A program made the translations under genes and the position numbers. This document shows positions 38,083 through 45,595 of a DNA stretch of 45,595 bases, one piece after another (position 1 is the first letter of the stretch; the number at the start of each line of letters is the position of its first letter). Location: contig CALGAD010000028.1 in NCBI GenBank assembly GCA_937951955.1, positions 1 through 45,595 on the forward strand, written 5' to 3'. Origin of the DNA: an uncultured Bacillaceae bacterium (GTDB lineage Bacteria > Bacillota > Bacilli > Bacillales > Caldibacillaceae). The notes under the pieces are model-generated. The model saw only the letters and a program-made list of their open reading frames with translations, ran no database searches and was not told where the DNA came from.

Positions 38083-39213
38083 ATGTCATTGACTGCTCAT
38101 CTTGAAGAAAGGGTTCACCAAACATTTCAACATTTACATAACCATCCGGAAATTAGCTGGGAAGAAGTCGAAACAACTAAATATATCAAAGAATTACTTG
38201 AACAAAGTGGCTGTCGAGTTACCGTCTTTGAAGATTGTACCGGAGTCATCGGGGAATATGGCACCGGAGAAGACGTTCCCGTTGTCGGAATTCGTGCCGA
38301 TATGGACGCTTTGTGGCAAGAAGTGGATGGGGTTTTTCAGCCGAATCATTCCTGCGGTCATGATGCGCATATGTCCATGGTACTTGGTGTTCTGTGGAAA
38401 CTCGAACAACATCCGGAACTTGCCGGAAAAATCAAAGTCAAATTTATTTTCCAACCTGCTGAAGAAACTGGCGAAGGCGCCTTAAAAATGGTTGAAAAGC
38501 ACGTCATTGATGATGTTGACTATTTATTTGGTGTCCATTTACGCCCTGGGCAAGAAATCAAGATGGGACAGGCCAGTCCCGTCATCGTTCACGGTGCGAC
38601 GAAAACATATGAAGGGGTCATCAAAGGAGAAGATGCCCACGGAGCACGTCCCCATTTAAATGTAAATGCCATAGAAGTTGGTGCGCAAATTGTCAATATG
38701 TTAAATAAAATTCATCTCGATCCACAAGTACCCTGTTCCGTCAAAATGACCCGCTTCCAGGCTGGGGGAAAAAGTACGAACATCATTCCCGGCAGTGCAG
38801 CATTTGCCCTCGACTTACGGGCACAAACGAATGAAGCCATGGCAGAATTAGAAAAACAGGTAAACGATATTTTTGCGGCAATTCGCCAGCTTTACAACAT
38901 TGATATCGAAATCACAAATAAAAATGGTATAGCGGCTGCTGTGGTGAATGAGGAAGCGACAAAAATCATGGAGCGGGCTATCGTTGCCGTTCTCGGTGAG
39001 GAAGGACTCGTACCAACCCTTGTTACACCTGGTGGTGACGATTTTCATTATTACACCATTAAAAAAACATCATTGAAAGCGACCATGCTCGGTTTAGGGT
39101 GTGACCTGGCCCCGGGACTTCATCATCCTTACATGACTTTTAATAAAGATGCATTAATAAAAGGTGTCGAGATATTATACCGGGCACTTTTAAATACTTA
39201 CAACTTAGATTAA
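38083..39213 (+). CDS. amhX: M20 family N-acyl-amino acid amidohydrolase (AmhX-like)
   Basis: 376-aa metallo-amidohydrolase. Metal and catalytic motifs: GIRADMDALWQEVDG, HSCGHDAHMSM, FQPAEETGEGAL (catalytic Glu), GVHLRPGQ and the C-terminal GLHHPYMTFNKDAL. Long stretches follow B. subtilis AmhX. It hydrolyses N-acyl amino acids. AGAGGGGG touches the ATG at 38083, so initiation may instead be at the TTG two codons later (six-base spacing). Divergent from the permease-racemase operon, it would supply the deacylating step after racemisation. A MITE-like element lies 35 bases after the stop. Confidence 0.9.
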   Translation: MSLTAHLEERVHQTFQHLHNHPEISWEEVETTKYIKELLEQSGCRVTVFEDCTGVIGEYGTGEDVPVVGIRADMDALWQEVDGVFQPNHSCGHDAHMSMVLGVLWKLEQHPELAGKIKVKFIFQPAEETGEGALKMVEKHVIDDVDYLFGVHLRPGQEIKMGQASPVIVHGATKTYEGVIKGEDAHGARPHLNVNAIEVGAQIVNMLNKIHLDPQVPCSVKMTRFQAGGKSTNIIPGSAAFALDLRAQTNEAMAELEKQVNDIFAAIRQLYNIDIEITNKNGIAAAVVNEEATKIMERAIVAVLGEEGLVPTLVTPGGDDFHYYTIKKTSLKATMLGLGCDLAPGLHHPYMTFNKDALIKGVEILYRALLNTYNLD

Positions 39214-39248
39214 TTGACTTTTAAATAAGTATGCATCGTATTCAATGA

Positions 39249-39372
39249 AGGGGCTGTCCAAAAAGGAAAATTATTTCAAGTTGAACTAAATCAGAATGTT
39301 GATTTATCAAGGTGCTTGAACAAACAAAAAGGGCATCCAAAAGTCGAAAATACGACTTTTTGGACAGCCCCT
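39249..39372 (-). repeat. MITE-like terminator element, copy 2
   Basis: 122-bp core from GGGGCTGTCC (39250) to GGACAGCCCC (39371), same ends and interior as copy 3 and inverted relative to copy 1. The hairpin end (AAGTCG/CGACTT and GGGC/GCCCC) faces away from amhX, so an amhX transcript reads through the element and ends at hairpin plus TTCTGT. It sits between convergent genes. No clear target duplication. Confidence 0.85.
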
Positions 39373-39440
39373 TCTGTAATTAACCTATTGTATTAAAATG
39401 TGCTCTCGTATATTCAATAGAACACCAGCTATAAAAAGAT

Positions 39441-40505
39441 CTATGTTTCTTTACTAACCGTGACCCCCCGTTTGTTAGTTATACTTAGGCGCATATTTGC
39501 ATCATTCACCCAAATGATTTCATTTTCCGTATCTTTAATAAATGTCCCTGTGTATTGATTGCCATATCGATCCAAGATTGTTATTCGATTGCCTGTTTTA
39601 AAATATTTATATGGATTATCCTCTTGGAGTAATTCTTTTATTTCAGTTAATTGATCTTGAATTTCCCGGGTTTGTGTTTCATTCCGGCTATCGAGCTCTT
39701 CCAGTTCATCCGTTTGTTTTCGCAACTCATTTTGAAATGCTTCCATATTAGTAGCAATTTCCTCGTGAATCTTATCCAAACTGGATTCCAATTCATCCTT
39801 ATTGAAACGCAACTGTTTCTGTAATTGCTGTTTATGATTTTCCAAATCATTGTGCAATTTTTCCTGTTCGATTAAAAACAATTTTAATTGTTGCTCGATC
39901 CAATGCCTTAACTTTTTCTCAAACACTACTAATTCATTTAACCTGGTTTTCATCGCTACAATTTCTGCACGATCCTTTTCTAATTCATCGAAACGATCAT
40001 ATAAAAGATTACTATTTTCTCGCACTCCTTCATTAATGGAATGGATCTCATTGTTTAAAATAAGGATCTCGTCTTTGAGTTGCTGACACATACTATTCAA
40101 CTTTTGTATAATTTGATTTTTTATCACGTTTTGTTCAATAACATCTGCACGTTTGGCGAGCAGTACTTGATTTATTTTTGTATGCAATTCTTGTAACTGT
40201 TTGTCTAACTGATTCAGCTCTATCCGGGTGATCTGTTTGAAAGAATGATTTTCTTGCTGGAAATTTATCACTTGATTTAGCAACTTACATTGCATACGAT
40301 TACTTACCAGATACGACTGTTTCACGCGTTCTTCAATACCATGAAGCTTCAGGAACATTTCTTCGTGTCTTTTTTGAGCTAAGCGTTGATATTCTTTCCA
40401 CTCATTCCATATATAAATACGCTGATTCACATTAGGAAAACTTGCCACATCCATCGATTTATAAATATCTTTTTCATTTGGTGAATAATAAACCGGAGAT
40501 CCCAT
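39441..40505 (-). CDS. Long coiled-coil protein with C-terminal small beta domain
   Basis: 354 aa. Residues about 45-290 are almost pure coiled coil, rich in Gln, Glu, Leu and Lys (for example QLDKQLQELHTKINQVLLAK). The last 60 residues form a predicted beta-barrel (GNRITILDRYGNQYTGTFI). The N-terminus has YYSPNEKDIYKSMDVASFPN. No signal or membrane segment. AGGAG at 7-nt spacing fits the ATG at 40505 (MGSPVYYSP). No family recognised. The adjacent gene encodes a small beta-rich protein, and both could be spore or cell-surface structure proteins, which is only inference. Confidence 0.78.
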   Translation of the reverse strand: MGSPVYYSPNEKDIYKSMDVASFPNVNQRIYIWNEWKEYQRLAQKRHEEMFLKLHGIEERVKQSYLVSNRMQCKLLNQVINFQQENHSFKQITRIELNQLDKQLQELHTKINQVLLAKRADVIEQNVIKNQIIQKLNSMCQQLKDEILILNNEIHSINEGVRENSNLLYDRFDELEKDRAEIVAMKTRLNELVVFEKKLRHWIEQQLKLFLIEQEKLHNDLENHKQQLQKQLRFNKDELESSLDKIHEEIATNMEAFQNELRKQTDELEELDSRNETQTREIQDQLTEIKELLQEDNPYKYFKTGNRITILDRYGNQYTGTFIKDTENEIIWVNDANMRLSITNKRGVTVSKET

Positions 40506-40592
40506 GTCCATTCTCCTGACTAATTTCACTTTTACTACTATACTTTATGGGCAAAAACCATTGATGTGACGGGGCATGCGCCTATATCTTGT

Positions 40593-40631
40593 AAAAAAAA
40601 ATAAGCCAAACTAAGGCACCTTAGTTCGGCT
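40593..40631 (-). terminator. Terminator of the 69-aa beta-rich protein gene
   Basis: Minus strand AGCCGAACTAAGG, 2-base loop, CCTTAGTTTGGCT, then TATTTTTTTTT. It separates this gene from the downstream coiled-coil gene. Confidence 0.9.
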
Positions 40632-40640
40632 ACACGATTC

Positions 40641-40850
40641 TTACGTTAATTTTTGAATTGTAAGTCCTTCTAAGTTTGTATAGAAAACTGTCGGGAGACC
40701 TGCAAAAGGTTCAACAGTTCCGAGAGCCACCCAGACAAGCGTATCTCCTTGCTTGCTAATAAAAACCCCTTGTGTATCGACAGGAGTATCTCCCACTCCG
40801 GTAACGGCAATGCGATCACCGAATTCTAAATTAACATTTTGACCGACCAA
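40641..40850 (-). CDS. Small beta-rich protein, unknown function
   Basis: 69 aa starting at TTG (40850) with GGAGG seven bases upstream. Alternating pattern GDRIAVTGVGDTPVDTQGVF, then GDTLVWVALGTVEPF and a hydrophobic end. It looks like a short barrel, comparable in size and style to the C-terminal domain of the coiled-coil protein downstream and to small DUF2642-like spore coat proteins of Bacillus. No catalytic motif. It has its own strong terminator and upstream promoter space. Function unknown. Confidence 0.75.
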   Translation of the reverse strand: MVGQNVNLEFGDRIAVTGVGDTPVDTQGVFISKQGDTLVWVALGTVEPFAGLPTVFYTNLEGLTIQKLT

Positions 40851-41153
40851 GTTCTCACCTCCTTTACTTTAATATTAATAAATGCATAAAATTATTTTTT
40901 GAAAAGGCTAATTCATTATTTTTAAAAAATATTTAATCAAAATAGACAAAGAGTAATAAGTAAATAGCGGAATGATAGACGTTGATAATACAACAACCAA
41001 TCCAATTGTTTTTTTATCAACGAATTTTAAACAATATTCTAAAATAATTTTTATCGATACAAAAAATCTTTCGTGGGCCTAACAATCCAGTTCTCTTTAA
41101 AAAAAACAAAGGATTGACTATGATATTAGTAAATACAAATATGGAGGGATTGT
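40851..41153. other. Divergent intergenic region before ytoQ
   Basis: 303 bases of very AT-rich DNA with no ORF. TTGACT at 41114 is a good -35 for ytoQ but its -10 is poor. The other side has the TTG-start gene's leader with TTTATTAATATTAAAG, without clear hexamers. Confidence 0.45.
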
Positions 41154-41594
41154 ATGGAACTTGTCGTTTACCTGGCAGGACAAATTCATGATAATTGGCG
41201 GGATGAAGTAGCTAAAAAAGCCAAGGAAAGAAATTTACCCCTCGTCTTTGTTGGTCCACAAACTGATCACGATCGTTCAGATAATATCGGTGAGGAAATT
41301 TTAGGAGAACAACCAGGAAAATTATATCGAGATGATGCTGCATCAAGCATTAATAATTTCCGTACACAAGTGCTCATGCAAAAAGCCGATATTGTGATCG
41401 CCCTTTTCGGTGAAAAATACCGGCAATGGAATACAGCCATGGATGCCAGTATCGCTATTGCCATGAATAAACCTACAATTATCATAAGACCGGAATCATT
41501 AATCCACCCGTTAAAAGAATTATCCAATAAAGCAAATGTCACTGTTGAAACCATTGATCAGGCCTTGGATGTCATTAGCTACATTTTTGAATAA
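41154..41594 (+). CDS. ytoQ: YtoQ-family protein (nucleoside 2-deoxyribosyltransferase-like fold)
   Basis: 146 aa, similar in length to B. subtilis YtoQ. The start ELVVYLAGQIHDNWRDEVAK, GPQTDHDRSDNIGEEILG and DIVIALFGEKYRQWNTAMDASIAIAMNKP resemble the nucleoside deoxyribosyltransferase fold: Rossmann-like, a D-x-S/A nucleotide site and an E/D near the end. Enzyme activity has not been shown for YtoQ proteins as far as I know. GGAGGG precedes the ATG. A MITE-like element starts 15 bases after the stop. Confidence 0.88.
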   Translation: MELVVYLAGQIHDNWRDEVAKKAKERNLPLVFVGPQTDHDRSDNIGEEILGEQPGKLYRDDAASSINNFRTQVLMQKADIVIALFGEKYRQWNTAMDASIAIAMNKPTIIIRPESLIHPLKELSNKANVTVETIDQALDVISYIFE

Positions 41595-41608
41595 ATAATT
41601 TTAGTAAA

Positions 41609-41732
41609 AGGGGCTGTCCAAAAAGTAAAATTATTTCAAGTTGAACTAAACCAGAATGTTGATTTATCAAGGTTCTTGAACAAACAAAAGGGGCATCCAA
41701 AAGTCGAAAATACGACTTTTTGGACAGCCCCT
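41609..41732 (-). repeat. MITE-like terminator element, copy 3
   Basis: 122-bp core from GGGGCTGTCC (41610) to GGACAGCCCC (41731), nearly identical to copy 2. It is squeezed between convergent ytoQ (14 bases away) and the HAD gene (23 bases away), so it probably ends transcription of ytoQ. Same orientation as copy 2. Confidence 0.85.
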
Positions 41733-41754
41733 TCTTTCCTCTATGAAACGATTT

Positions 41755-42570
41755 TTAAATCAAGCTAAAATGGCGAAAAGCCTGATATAATCCATCGTTA
41801 TTAACATGTGATGTAACGTAATCAGCGATTGTCTTTAAAGAATCTTCCGCGTTTCCCATCGCAACACCAGTCCCACAGTTTTTTATCATTTGCTCGTCAT
41901 TGCTTGCATCGCCAAAAGCAAATGTATCTTGAATATCTGCTCCAAGATATTCGACTAACGTGTGAACGGCATTTACTTTATCAACACCTGGTAGCGCAAA
42001 CTCGCCAAACTCCTGCTTTTCACCGGTTAACGACCAGGTGTTCACTTTTAATTTACCGGCAAAATCCCGCTTCGCCTCTTCCAGAAAACTTATCGGGAAC
42101 AAGCTAAAACTAATTTTTGCCACATCATCCCGGTATAATTCGCCATCGTAAATCATCTCTGGGAAAATTTTTCGGATTTTTTTCCGGTTTTCTTCTGAAT
42201 TTTCCCCGTAAACAGAAGCTGCCTTAATTAAAAAATATTGATTGGCAAACAGACCATTTTTACTTTCCAGGTAATAGCCGATTTCTCGTTCATTGAGCCA
42301 GTCGACCGCTGTGATGACAAGTTCTTTTTCCATTTTTTTATCCTGAATGATCGTTCCATTTTCTTCGATAAACATGCCATTTCCACCAATCATCCCATCG
42401 AAGCCGATCTTCCACAAAGCAGGATAAACTTCTGCTTTACTTCTACCGGTTGTTAAATAAACTTTATGACCGTTTTGCCGGGCCTTTCTGATTGCTGTGA
42501 CAGCTGACTCTGGTACATTCCCCTCATAATCAACAAGTGTGCCATCGATATCAAGGAAAATAATTTTCAT
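41755..42570 (-). CDS. Cof-type HAD-IIB phosphatase
   Basis: 271 aa. HAD motif I FLDIDGTLVDY (nucleophile Asp7, acid Asp9), motif II TTGRS, Lys in PGVDKVNAV and motif IV FAFGDASNDEQMI. The large C2 cap (about residues 85-185) marks Cof/YbiV-type sugar-phosphate or nucleotide phosphatases. GGAGG precedes the ATG at longer spacing. It follows the GH1 genes on the same strand, 48 bases after the first, with no terminator seen between, so it may be the last gene of a beta-glucoside operon and clear phosphosugars. Confidence 0.88.
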   Translation of the reverse strand: MKIIFLDIDGTLVDYEGNVPESAVTAIRKARQNGHKVYLTTGRSKAEVYPALWKIGFDGMIGGNGMFIEENGTIIQDKKMEKELVITAVDWLNEREIGYYLESKNGLFANQYFLIKAASVYGENSEENRKKIRKIFPEMIYDGELYRDDVAKISFSLFPISFLEEAKRDFAGKLKVNTWSLTGEKQEFGEFALPGVDKVNAVHTLVEYLGADIQDTFAFGDASNDEQMIKNCGTGVAMGNAEDSLKTIADYVTSHVNNDGLYQAFRHFSLI

Positions 42571-42618
42571 AGAAATGTTTCCTCCACTCCCGAATGAAAC
42601 TAGAGTTTCCGTTGTAAA

Positions 42619-44064
42619 CTACTCGTCCAAACTTTCCCCATTCGTTTCAATCACTTTTTTATACCAGTAAAAGCTCTTCTTTCTCTTTCTTTCTAAAGTA
42701 CCTTTCCCTTCATTATCCCGATCGACATAAATATAACCATAGCGCTTTTTCATTTCGCCTGTTGATGCACTGACAAGATCAATCGGTCCCCAGCTCGTAT
42801 AACCAATAATTTCCACCCCATCTAGAATCGCTTCCCGTAACTCTTTTAGATGGGCTTTTAAATATTCAATTCGATAGTCATCATGAATTTCACCATTCTC
42901 ATCCACGACATCAACTGCCCCAAGGCCATTTTCCACAACAAATAAAGGTTTTTGATAACGGTCATACAATTGGTTGGCTGTGATGCGGAAACCTTTCGGA
43001 TCAATCGTCCAGCCCCATTCGGAGGTTTTTAGATAAGGATTTTTCACCGAGCCAAATACGTTACCACTCGTTGAATTTCTTTGAATTTCTGGATCTGTAC
43101 TTGTCGTACGGCTGGAATAATAGCTAAAGCCAATATAATCTACGGTACCTTCTTTTAAGATTTGTAAATCATCTTCATGCATTTCAATTTCTATTTTGTT
43201 ATCCCGGAAGAATCGTTTCGCATAGCCCGGGTATTCTCCCCGTACTTGAACATCAATAAAGAAGAAAGAATCCCGATCTTTATTCATCGCAGCCCAAACA
43301 TCATCCGGATTGGATGAATATGGATACGTCGCTCCTGCCGCGAGCATACAACCGATTTTCGCATCAGGAATAATTTCATGTCCTGCTTTCACGGCCAATG
43401 CACTGGCGACAAGTTGATGGTGTGCTGCTTGATATTTGATTTGTTCGACATTGTCACCTTCTGTAAATACGAGACCGGCACCGACGTAGGGCAAGTGAAG
43501 AAGCATATTGATTTCGTTGAAAGTTAGCCAGTATTTCACTTTATCTTTATAGCGGGTAAATACCGTTCTTGCATATCTTTCGAACAAATCAACAAGCTTC
43601 CGATTTCTCCAGCTACCGTATTTTTCGACTAAATGAACCGGAACATCAAAGTGAGCGAGAGTAACTACCGGTTCAATATCATATTTCCGTAATTCATCAA
43701 AAAGATCATCGTAAAATTGTAAACCAGCTTCATTCGGCTCAGCGTCATCTCCATTAGGGAAAATCCGTGCCCAAGAAATAGAGAGGCGAAATGCTTTAAA
43801 GCCCATTTCCGCAAATAAGGCAATATCTTCTTTATAGCGATGGTAGAAATCGATCGCTTCATGGGAAGGATAAAATTCTCCTTCTAGCGGTGTGTAAGAA
43901 GGAAGGTAGCCCCTCATGATTTCCCATCGCTTTTCACCGGTTGGTAATAGATCAACAGTTGTCAACCCTTTACCATCTTCTAAATAAGCACCTTCTGCCT
44001 GGTTCGCCGCAATAGCTCCTCCCCATAAAAATCCTTCAGGGAATCGTTTTTCGTTTTGACTCAT
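42619..44064 (-). CDS. GH1 6-phospho-beta-glucosidase
   Basis: 481-aa glycoside hydrolase family 1 enzyme. Acid/base Glu184 in TFNEIN, nucleophile Glu378 in VVENG, N-terminal signature FPEGFLWGGAIAANQAEGAY. The SASTGEMKKRYGYIY motif (Ser, Lys, Tyr) marks phosphate recognition, so it hydrolyses phosphorylated beta-glucosides such as cellobiose-6-phosphate or salicin-6-phosphate after PTS uptake. AGGAGG precedes the ATG. It is the downstream member of a tandem pair, 91 bases after the other. The PTS itself is not in the window. Confidence 0.94.
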   Translation of the reverse strand: MSQNEKRFPEGFLWGGAIAANQAEGAYLEDGKGLTTVDLLPTGEKRWEIMRGYLPSYTPLEGEFYPSHEAIDFYHRYKEDIALFAEMGFKAFRLSISWARIFPNGDDAEPNEAGLQFYDDLFDELRKYDIEPVVTLAHFDVPVHLVEKYGSWRNRKLVDLFERYARTVFTRYKDKVKYWLTFNEINMLLHLPYVGAGLVFTEGDNVEQIKYQAAHHQLVASALAVKAGHEIIPDAKIGCMLAAGATYPYSSNPDDVWAAMNKDRDSFFFIDVQVRGEYPGYAKRFFRDNKIEIEMHEDDLQILKEGTVDYIGFSYYSSRTTSTDPEIQRNSTSGNVFGSVKNPYLKTSEWGWTIDPKGFRITANQLYDRYQKPLFVVENGLGAVDVVDENGEIHDDYRIEYLKAHLKELREAILDGVEIIGYTSWGPIDLVSASTGEMKKRYGYIYVDRDNEGKGTLERKRKKSFYWYKKVIETNGESLDE

Positions 44065-44155
44065 GTTTAAAATCCTCCTATCGTTTTAATTGGAGAAGGG
44101 GTTAGATCGTTAGTCAATCCATTTAATCAAACATATCTACCCTATCTCTATTGTA

Positions 44156-45586
44156 TTACAATTTTTCACCATTGGATGCAATTACATCTTTATACCAGTA
44201 AAATGACTTTTTCCGTTTCCGTTCCAATGTCCCGCTACCATCATCGTGCCTGTCAACATAGATAAAACCGTAACGCTTCGACATTTCACCTGTTGAGTAG
44301 CTGACTAAATCAATGCAACCCCAGGCTGTATAGCCCATCACTTCAACACCATCTTCAATAGCTTCTCTCATCTGTTGAATATGTTCACGAAGATATTCGA
44401 TTCGATAGTCATCATTAATCGAACCATCTTGTTCAACTTTATCATAAGCACCTAATCCATTTTCAACGATAAATAGAGGAACACGATATCTTCGATAAAG
44501 TCGATTCAATGCGATTCGAAGTCCGATCGGGTCGATTTCCCAGCCCCAATCACTCGCTTTTAAGTGGGGGTTTTTTACACCACGTAAAACATTCCCTTGA
44601 CTGCCTTTTGTATCCGCCTTATCTTTTTTCTCTGTAAGGGACATATAGTAACTAAAACCAATATAATCCACAGTGCCTTCTCTTAAAATATCCAAATCGC
44701 CATCTTGAATTTCCAGTTCGATATTATGTTCTTTAAAATAGCGATGAACGTAAGATGGATACTCACCTCTTACTTGGACATCGGCACAGAAATAGTTGAA
44801 TAGTTCATCTTTTTTCAGTGCATACATTACATTTTCGGGATTACTGTCATAGGAATAAACTGGAGCATATAGAATCATACAGCCAATTTTTGCATCGGGG
44901 ATTATCTCATGACAAAGCTTTACAGCTTTTGCGCTCGCAACGAATTGATGATGGAGTGCCTGGAAAGTTGGTTGATACTTATCTTCTTTTTTCCTAATCG
45001 CAAACCCTAAACTATTTAACGGATTTTTTAAACCTGTATTGATTTCATTAAAAGTCAGCCAATACTTAACTTTATCTTTATAACGATTGAAAATTGTTTT
45101 AACGTAACGTTCAAAGAAATCGATCACTTGTCGATTTCTCCAGCCACCATATTCTTTAACTAAATGTAGCGGAATTTCGTAGTGGGAAATCGTGACGACT
45201 GGCTCAATGCCATACTTATGTAACTCATCAAATACCCGATCATAAAATGCTAGGCCTTCCTCATTCGGTTCTAACTCGTCGCCATTTGGAAAAATGCGTG
45301 CCCAGGAAATGGAAGTACGGAATACTTTAAAGCCCATTTCGGCAAAAAGCGCAATATCCTCTTTATAGCGATGGTAGAAATCAATCCCTACATGATTAGG
45401 ATAATGTTTATTCGGATCGATCTCGAAGTTAAAATTCGGATCATTTATGACAATTTGACGCTCTTTTCCGCCAGGCAACACATCAGCGATCGTTAAACCT
45501 TTATTTCCTTCGCGGTAAGCTCCTTCAAACTGGTTGGCTGCAGCTGCACCTCCCCATAAAAATCCTTCAGGAAAACGTTTAGCCAT
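44156..45586 (-). CDS. GH1 6-phospho-beta-glucosidase (second copy)
   Basis: 476 aa with acid/base Glu181 (TFNEIN), nucleophile Glu375 (IVENG) and the phosphate motif YSTGEMSKRYGFIY. It is clearly a paralogue of the neighbouring GH1 protein, sharing most blocks, but differs in the loops after the N-terminus (INDPNFNFEIDPNK) and around residues 185-205, which line the aglycone site. Different aglycone preference is therefore likely. The ATG at 45586 is complete; only nine upstream bases are visible, so the ribosome site and any upstream PTS or antiterminator gene lie outside the window. Confidence 0.93.
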   Translation of the reverse strand: MAKRFPEGFLWGGAAAANQFEGAYREGNKGLTIADVLPGGKERQIVINDPNFNFEIDPNKHYPNHVGIDFYHRYKEDIALFAEMGFKVFRTSISWARIFPNGDELEPNEEGLAFYDRVFDELHKYGIEPVVTISHYEIPLHLVKEYGGWRNRQVIDFFERYVKTIFNRYKDKVKYWLTFNEINTGLKNPLNSLGFAIRKKEDKYQPTFQALHHQFVASAKAVKLCHEIIPDAKIGCMILYAPVYSYDSNPENVMYALKKDELFNYFCADVQVRGEYPSYVHRYFKEHNIELEIQDGDLDILREGTVDYIGFSYYMSLTEKKDKADTKGSQGNVLRGVKNPHLKASDWGWEIDPIGLRIALNRLYRRYRVPLFIVENGLGAYDKVEQDGSINDDYRIEYLREHIQQMREAIEDGVEVMGYTAWGCIDLVSYSTGEMSKRYGFIYVDRHDDGSGTLERKRKKSFYWYKDVIASNGEKL

Positions 45587-45595
45587 TGTTTTTCC

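Noticed and set aside
39240..39380. Target-site duplications around the repeats
   Set aside because: I compared the flanks of all three copies and saw no convincing duplicated bases.
1..45595. tRNA, rRNA or CRISPR arrays
   Set aside because: No cloverleaf, rRNA-like or regularly spaced short repeats were seen; the only dispersed repeat is the three-copy element.

Overview
The window is a stretch of chromosome from a Bacillaceae-type Firmicute. The AT-rich sequence, strong AGGAGG-type ribosome binding sites, frequent TTG and GTG starts, sigma-A promoters and proteins that read like Bacillus families (Spx, RocD, YugF, YugI, YuxO, AmhX, YtoQ, a Bmr/Blt-type pump) all point there. A meso-diaminopimelate dehydrogenase narrows it to a subset of the family, but I cannot name the species. 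There are no rRNA or tRNA genes, no complete insertion sequence, no prophage and no CRISPR array.

Layout. 1-2.4 kb: a polar amino acid ABC importer. 2.5-4.0 kb: an spx-marR operon behind a consensus promoter, then a VOC-family gene that appears to start at CTG. 4.2-8.7 kb: M19 dipeptidase, a K+ channel, pgi and a yugJ-type alcohol dehydrogenase. 8.9-18.1 kb: yuzA, yugI and yugF homologues, which with the previous genes form a block resembling the B. subtilis yug region. A TAXI/TRAP transporter and rocD interrupt it between yuzA and yugI, and a PadR-controlled ABC exporter lies between yugI and yugF. 18.2-21.8 kb: a PatB-type C-S lyase, a YneR/HesB-like protein, an APH(3')-type kinase, a small membrane protein and a cyclophilin. 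22-28.2 kb: an MFS pump, yuxO thioesterase, a small Tyr/Pro/Gly-rich protein, an M29 aminopeptidase, ddh, bioY and a plsY paralogue. 28.3-35.2 kb: an unknown acidic protein, a MATE pump, a Bmr/Blt-like pump, a DUF421 membrane protein and an HcaT-like MFS protein. 35.3-39.2 kb: N-acylamino acid racemase, YfcC-type permease and amhX amidohydrolase. 39.4-45.6 kb: a coiled-coil protein, a small beta-rich protein, ytoQ, a Cof-type HAD phosphatase and two tandem GH1 6-phospho-beta-glucosidases.

The most unusual object is the TRAP substrate-binding protein at 9379-10377. Its family segments are in circularly permuted order: signal peptide, then the segment that is normally C-terminal, then the segment that is normally N-terminal, with the stop at the usual inter-lobe hinge. 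It is followed by an intercistronic hairpin and an intact fused TRAP permease, so it could be a working but rewired binding protein.

A second theme is three copies of a ~122 bp element with GGGGCTGTCC ends. Each lies just downstream of a gene and carries an internal terminator hairpin facing that gene. A third is a set of genes whose best Shine-Dalgarno-spaced start is not ATG, GTG or TTG: CTG for the VOC gene, and possibly ATC for marR and ATT for one MFS gene. Several clear operators are visible: tandem 14-mers for PadR, paired TGTGA-N6-TCACA palindromes, and an 11-bp inverted repeat around the racemase-operon promoter.
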